Origin: Gemmatimonadota bacterium
Lineage (GTDB): Bacteria > Latescibacterota > UBA2968 > UBA8231
Assembly (NCBI GenBank): GCA_028875335.1
Contig: JAPPEF010000388.1
Coordinates: forward strand, 1 to 31,036
Direction: 5' to 3'
DNA length: 31,036 nt
The notes under the pieces are model-generated. The model saw only the letters and a list, made by a program, of their open reading frames with translations. It was not told where the DNA came from and made no database searches. A program made the translations under genes and the position numbers. Below, one piece after another: positions 30,675-31,036 of this stretch (position 1 is the stretch's first letter; every line of letters starts with the position of its first letter).

Positions 30675-31036
30675 TCAGACGCCGGTGAAGGCTTTGGCCT
30701 TGTCGTCGGTCTTGGGCGGTCGCGTCGGGCGGTCGGCGCGCAACTCGCCCCACAGGGCGATGGCGATACCTATGAGGATGATGCCGCCGCCGATGAGTTG
30801 GGCAGGCATGGGCACCTCGCCCAAGATGAGACCGGCGAAGAGCACACCGGCCACTGGCGAGAAAGACGACGCTGTGGCAATATCGGCGGGGCGCACGCGC
30901 TTGATGCCAGCAAACCACGCCAACTGACCGCAAGCCACTACGATTCCTCCGTACAGCAGCATCCAGCCCCAGAGCAGTGGAGAGAAGATGTCGGCGAAGT
31001 GTGCAAGGCCGAAAACGTATAGGCCAATTCCGAGGA
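30675..31036 (-). CDS. DMT-superfamily (EamA) transporter, C-terminal part
   Basis: The gene runs off the right edge; the visible part is 120 codons ending at TGA 30675-30677. It has transmembrane segments FSPLLWGWMLLYGGIVVACG, IATASSFSPVAGVLFAGLIL and AQLIGGGIILIGIAIALWG, in the order of an EamA repeat, including the conserved ASSFSPVAGVLFAGLILGE signature. It is an inner-membrane drug/metabolite transporter or permease; the substrate cannot be told. The basic tail (ELRADRPTRPPKTDDKAKAF) is cytoplasmic. Convergent with the TldE-like gene. Confidence 0.9.
   Translation of the reverse strand, partial: LGIGLYVFGLAHFADIFSPLLWGWMLLYGGIVVACGQLAWFAGIKRVRPADIATASSFSPVAGVLFAGLILGEVPMPAQLIGGGIILIGIAIALWGELRADRPTRPPKTDDKAKAFTGV

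Noticed and set aside
1..31036. tRNA, rRNA, CRISPR arrays, transposases
   Set aside because: No cloverleaf, rRNA core, regular spacer-repeat array or transposase motif was seen; the short repeats present have no array structure.

Overview
Kind of organism: G+C-rich bacterial DNA (about 60% in most genes) with compact same-strand gene runs and clear Shine-Dalgarno sites. It carries four phytanoyl-CoA-dioxygenase (PhyH)-like enzymes, creatininase, RraA-like and HpaI-like enzymes, a GH32-like protein, a DUF6785-like membrane protein and exported TldD/TldE relatives. This repertoire recalls uncultured marine or sponge-associated heterotrophs such as Latescibacterota or Poribacteria. That placement rests on recalled gene content only; there is no rRNA or marker gene here. 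Layout: (1) 1-1665, minus strand: an aldehyde dehydrogenase followed by the cut-off start of an AT-rich lipoprotein that looks foreign or mis-joined. (2) 1923-7354, plus strand: a PhyH-like enzyme, a HIT protein, a scar made of a truncated second HIT gene and a broken parvulin isomerase, then a tight run of an unassigned 631-residue helical-barrel-like protein, an HpaI-type aldolase and a D-2-hydroxyacid dehydrogenase. (3) 7541-11513: an exported NTF2/SnoaL-like protein, a short ankyrin-associated N-terminal domain protein, a divergent SDR, a higBA toxin-antitoxin pair (minus) and a DUF4143 ATPase with a repeated palindromic leader. (4) 15127 down to 11552, minus strand: RraA-like, PhyH-like, creatininase-like and fatty acid desaturase genes, separated in two places by dispersed palindromic repeats. 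(5) 15353-20398, plus strand: GH32-like, PhyH-like, SDR and DUF6785 membrane protein, probably one operon. (6) 20824-23951, plus strand: a GPP34-cytochrome P450 fusion and a sulfotransferase 17 bp apart, the most distinctive module in the window. (7) 25558 down to 24009, minus strand: PhyH-like and M14-like carboxypeptidase, divergent from a cupin. (8) 26365-30608: an orphan higA-like antitoxin with a vestige of its toxin, then an exported TldD/TldE-like pair. (9) Right edge: the C-terminal half of a DMT (EamA) transporter on the minus strand. How the genes fit together: the HpaI aldolase, hydroxyacid dehydrogenase, RraA-like, SDR and GH32-like genes suggest uptake and breakdown of sugars and sugar acids, with oxygenases acting on side groups. 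The P450-sulfotransferase pair reads as hydroxylation followed by sulfation of a probably membrane-associated substrate. These pathway statements are inference. Two of the four PhyH-like proteins lack the aspartate of the iron-binding HxD motif, and the GH32-like protein and one SDR also lack expected catalytic residues, so several oxygenase and hydrolase annotations should be read as fold-level only.
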